64,000 bases of DNA, from the NCBI GenBank assembly GCA_963682005.1, contig OY820914.1, positions 496,001-560,000 on the forward strand. Direction: 5' to 3'. Below, piece after piece: positions 61,703-64,000 of this stretch (positions are counted from its first letter, which is position 1; each line of letters starts with the position of its first letter). The stretch comes from CAIYUC01 sp963682005 (GTDB taxonomy: Bacteria > Bacteroidota > Bacteroidia > Bacteroidales > FEN-979). The translations under genes and the position numbers were made by a program. The notes beneath the pieces are model-generated. The model worked only from the letters and a program-made list of their open reading frames with translations, searched no databases and was not told the DNA's origin.

Positions 61703-63400
61703 ATGAAAAAATATCACCTTCTTTTTCTGTCACTTTTATCTGGACTTATCATGGCTGCAGGCTGGCCTGTCCGCGGCTTTCCAGGGTTACTGTTCATCGG
61801 GTTCATACCCCTGTTATTCATTGAAGACTTCATTTCAAAACATCCGGAAAAATTCATAAAATTCAGTCTTTTATTCTACTCACTACCCTCTTTCATCACC
61901 TGGAATTTTCTTACAACCTGGTGGATCTACAACTCCACAGGGATCGGGGCCATCATGGCCATTTTCCTGAATTCCCTCTTTATGGCGATTATTTTCAGCC
62001 TGTTTCATTATTCGAAGAAACAACTGAATAACAATACTGCCGGTTATGCATGCCTTGTCTTCTACTGGATGACCTTCGAATACCTCCACCTCAACTGGAA
62101 CCTCAACTGGCCCTGGCTCAACCTGGGAAATGGCTTTGCCTCTTATTACAAATGGGTGGAATGGTACGAATACACCGGTACCTTCGGAGGTACGCTTTGG
62201 ATACTTGTTACGAATATTCTGGGATTTATCATTTTGAGAAGCTTTGCCGCGGGCTGCGGGCTGCGGGCTGCGAGTTCTGAAATGCATTCTAATAAAATCA
62301 AATCCGAAACCCGAGGCTTGTTGCCCGAAGCTCGCAGCGCGTGGCTCGTAGCTTTTGGCCTGTGGCTGGTATTAATCCTATCCCCGATCCTGCTATCCCG
62401 GATCATCTATGCGAATTACAACGAAGTCAAAGATCCTGTCAATGTTGTCATCGTTCAGCCAAACATCGATCCTTACAATGAGCAATATAACCTTCCCCCG
62501 GCCGAAGTGATCGGAAGGATCATGAAACTGGCCGGCCCAAAACTCGACAGCACCACCAATTTCCTGGTTGCGCCTGAATCGGCCATCCAGGAAGAGATGT
62601 GGGAGAACAATATGAATACATTCAGGAGTATAGGGCTTCTCCGTGGTATAATAAAAAAGTTCCCCAATCTCAACATCCTGATTGGTGGATCAACATTCCG
62701 GTACTATGCAAAAACAGAGAAAATCCCCTGGACTGCCCGTCAGTTCACCGACACCAAAGAATACTACGACGCCTATAACACGGCGATCCTTCTGAATGCA
62801 TCTGACAGCTTGCAGTTATATCATAAATCAAAGCTTACCCCGGGCGTTGAAATCCTCCCGTCATTCGGCAAGCTGAAGTTCATCGAGAAATTTGCGATCA
62901 ACCTGGGAGGAACCGTCGGTACCCTCGGACTTGATACTGTGAGGAAAGTCTATTCCACTGTGAATACCGTGAAAGCAGCCCCGTGTATCTGCTATGAATC
63001 GATCTTCGGGGAATTCTTCGCTGATTTTATAAGGAACGGAGCCCAGATGATGTTCATCATCACAAACGATGGCTGGTGGGGAAATACTGCAGGACACCGT
63101 CAGCATTTCTCCTTTGCAGCGTTGCGTGCAATAGAAACAAGGCGCAGCATCGGACGTTCAGCCAATACCGGCATTTCTGCGATCATCGATCAGCGCGGCG
63201 ATGCATCTCATGTGACAAAATACTGGGAACCTGCCGTGATCAAAGCTTCCATGAACGCAAGTTCAACCCTGACTTTTTACGTCAGGAACGGAGATTACCT
63301 TGCACGGATGGCGACAGCATGCGGTGGGATATTTCTCCTGATATCGATTTTAAACAATGTCAGACGTTGGATAAAAAAACCAACTTATGGAAAAAAGTGA
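61703..63400 (+). CDS. lnt: Apolipoprotein N-acyltransferase
   Basis: 565 residues from the ATG at 61703; an earlier frame start lacks a promoter and adds non-homologous residues. An N-terminal membrane region of about six helices (to ~175) precedes a nitrilase-type periplasmic domain (~250-530) and a last TM helix (~535-555). The catalytic residues are visible: Glu in VAPESAIQEE, Lys in YHKSKLTPG, and Cys in APCICYESIFGEFF. The enzyme adds the third acyl chain to lipoproteins. An unusual stretch (~182-216, CGLRAASSEMHSNK, TRGLLPEARSAW) is encoded by a repeat element in frame. Confidence 0.94.
   Translation: MKKYHLLFLSLLSGLIMAAGWPVRGFPGLLFIGFIPLLFIEDFISKHPEKFIKFSLLFYSLPSFITWNFLTTWWIYNSTGIGAIMAIFLNSLFMAIIFSLFHYSKKQLNNNTAGYACLVFYWMTFEYLHLNWNLNWPWLNLGNGFASYYKWVEWYEYTGTFGGTLWILVTNILGFIILRSFAAGCGLRAASSEMHSNKIKSETRGLLPEARSAWLVAFGLWLVLILSPILLSRIIYANYNEVKDPVNVVIVQPNIDPYNEQYNLPPAEVIGRIMKLAGPKLDSTTNFLVAPESAIQEEMWENNMNTFRSIGLLRGIIKKFPNLNILIGGSTFRYYAKTEKIPWTARQFTDTKEYYDAYNTAILLNASDSLQLYHKSKLTPGVEILPSFGKLKFIEKFAINLGGTVGTLGLDTVRKVYSTVNTVKAAPCICYESIFGEFFADFIRNGAQMMFIITNDGWWGNTAGHRQHFSFAALRAIETRRSIGRSANTGISAIIDQRGDASHVTKYWEPAVIKASMNASSTLTFYVRNGDYLARMATACGGIFLLISILNNVRRWIKKPTYGKK
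62246..62360. repeat. Heptamer-armed hairpin element inside the lnt coding sequence
   Basis: Left arm is tandem GCGGGCT units (GCCGCGGGCTGCGGGCTGCG) ending in GAGTTC; right arm GAAGCTCGCAGCGCGTGGCT ends CGTAGC. Its length is a multiple of three in effect, so the frame stays open. Similar text (CTCGCAGCCCG, GAAGCCCGAGGCCCG) occurs in the direct repeats at 52690 and 53820. Confidence 0.75.
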
Positions 63401-63463
63401 ATCTTCTCATTCCTGGGAAAAAAAACCTAAATTACATCCTGTCAATCATTAACCGAAATCCAG

Positions 63464-64000
63464 ATGTTCAAAATAAAAATCAATCGTTTCCTCCTTCTTT
63501 GCTTATTCATAGTGACAGCCTGTAACAATGCTCCGAAAAAAAGCGGATCTTCTGCAGGATCGGCGGAAAAAAAAGCTGCGACCATTTCAGTTCCGGCATT
63601 TAACGAGGATTCGGCTTATTATTTCGTTGATAAGCAGGTTTCATTCGGCCCCAGGGTGATGAATTCCCCGGCTCATGATAAATGTGCAGACTATCTGGCA
63701 AAGAAGCTTGATACTTATCTCCCGGGTGTAATTGTTCAGAAAGGTACGGTAACCGCGTACAATGGAACGGAGCTAAGCATCAGGAACATCATCGGCTCTT
63801 TCAACCCCGGGTCAAACGACCGGATTTTCCTTTGCTCTCACTGGGATTCCAGGCCCGTTGCCGATCATGATCCGGACCCGAAGAAATACAACAAGCCCAT
63901 CGACGGGGCCAACGACGGAGCAAGCGGCGTGGGCATCCTCCTTGAAATCGCACGACAGATCAGTATTACCAAACCAGGGATCGGTGTTGACATCATTTTC
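63464..64000 (+). CDS. M28-family peptidase/glutaminyl-cyclase-like lipoprotein (5' part)
   Basis: The frame from the ATG at 63464 stays open for 179 codons to the window edge. A lipobox (FIVTAC, Cys about residue 19) is followed by a Ser/Ala/Lys linker and the domain start YYFVDKQVSFGPRVMNSPAH. The metal-site region LCSHWDSRPVADHD and IDGANDGASGVGILLEIAR carries the His/Asp ligands of M28 Zn enzymes. The HWDSRPxAD form resembles glutaminyl cyclases and related peptidases. It lies 63 nt after lnt, whose product would acylate this lipoprotein. The 3' end is outside the window. Confidence 0.88.
   Translation, partial: MFKIKINRFLLLCLFIVTACNNAPKKSGSSAGSAEKKAATISVPAFNEDSAYYFVDKQVSFGPRVMNSPAHDKCADYLAKKLDTYLPGVIVQKGTVTAYNGTELSIRNIIGSFNPGSNDRIFLCSHWDSRPVADHDPDPKKYNKPIDGANDGASGVGILLEIARQISITKPGIGVDIIF

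Noticed and set aside
1..64000. tRNA or rRNA genes
   Set aside because: Gaps were read for T-loop and acceptor-like patterns; none was convincing. A dedicated search was not possible.

Overview
This window comes from a member of the Bacteroidota, most likely an uncultured Bacteroidales-like lineage. The evidence is a type IX secretion (T9SS) C-terminal sorting domain and orphan copies of its 3' end, a gldD gene, a MurF-Alr fusion, many TAnnTTTG (-7) promoter boxes, few Shine-Dalgarno sites, outer-membrane barrels and an LPS Kdo transferase. MqnC implies menaquinone synthesis by the futalosine route. I saw no rRNA, tRNA, CRISPR array, prophage or intact insertion sequence.

Layout. 1-670: tail of a secreted DUF5689/choice-of-anchor-J type protein. 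810-14509 (minus): one tightly packed run, pdxA, murF-alr, a GT2 polyprenyl-phosphate sugar synthase, three polytopic GT-C-like proteins with a C-terminal beta-sandwich, two AlgX/AlgJ-like SGNH proteins and an MBOAT O-acyltransferase. It reads as a lipid-linked-sugar and O-acylation pathway for a surface glycan. 14714-18011: leucyl aminopeptidase, mqnC, a lipoprotein. 18357-26366 (minus): a four-gene signalling operon (three-receiver hybrid kinase, CheB-CheR fusion, two soluble REC-histidine kinases). 26586-33945: phosphatase, Kdo transferase, barrels, Wzi-like protein, C69 dipeptidase. 33946-36445: repeat-rich zone around a T9SS Asp-box protein. 36446-45542: housekeeping genes (pfkA, recJ, asnS, DAHP synthase-chorismate mutase, corA, gldD, ssb) and a DUF559 endonuclease-like gene. 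45680-49158: tandem TMTC-like GT-C/TPR proteins. 49659-52332: NRAMP permease with a membrane-free MgtE-N/CBS protein. 52937-53570: MntA-HepT toxin-antitoxin. 53998-59661: mutY, HU, a 29-residue basic protein, rng, trpS, hflX. 59709-64000: a FISUMP protein, lnt and the start of an M28 peptidase.

The most unusual layer is non-coding. The gaps hold several families of short palindromic elements: (i) a roughly 63-bp double hairpin whose loops can themselves be replaced by a second palindrome; (ii) hairpins whose arms are tandem 7- or 8-nt units, with a different unit at each locus but the same architecture; (iii) AATCCCCC...GGGGGATT palindromes that bracket the DUF559 gene and supply its stop codon. 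Copies abut stop or start codons, sit in frame inside lnt and possibly murF-alr, flank the toxin-antitoxin pair as about 300-bp direct repeats, and lie next to orphan gene 3' ends. A DUF559-linked repeat-dispersal system is my leading candidate for something undescribed; the O-acylated glycan operon is the second.
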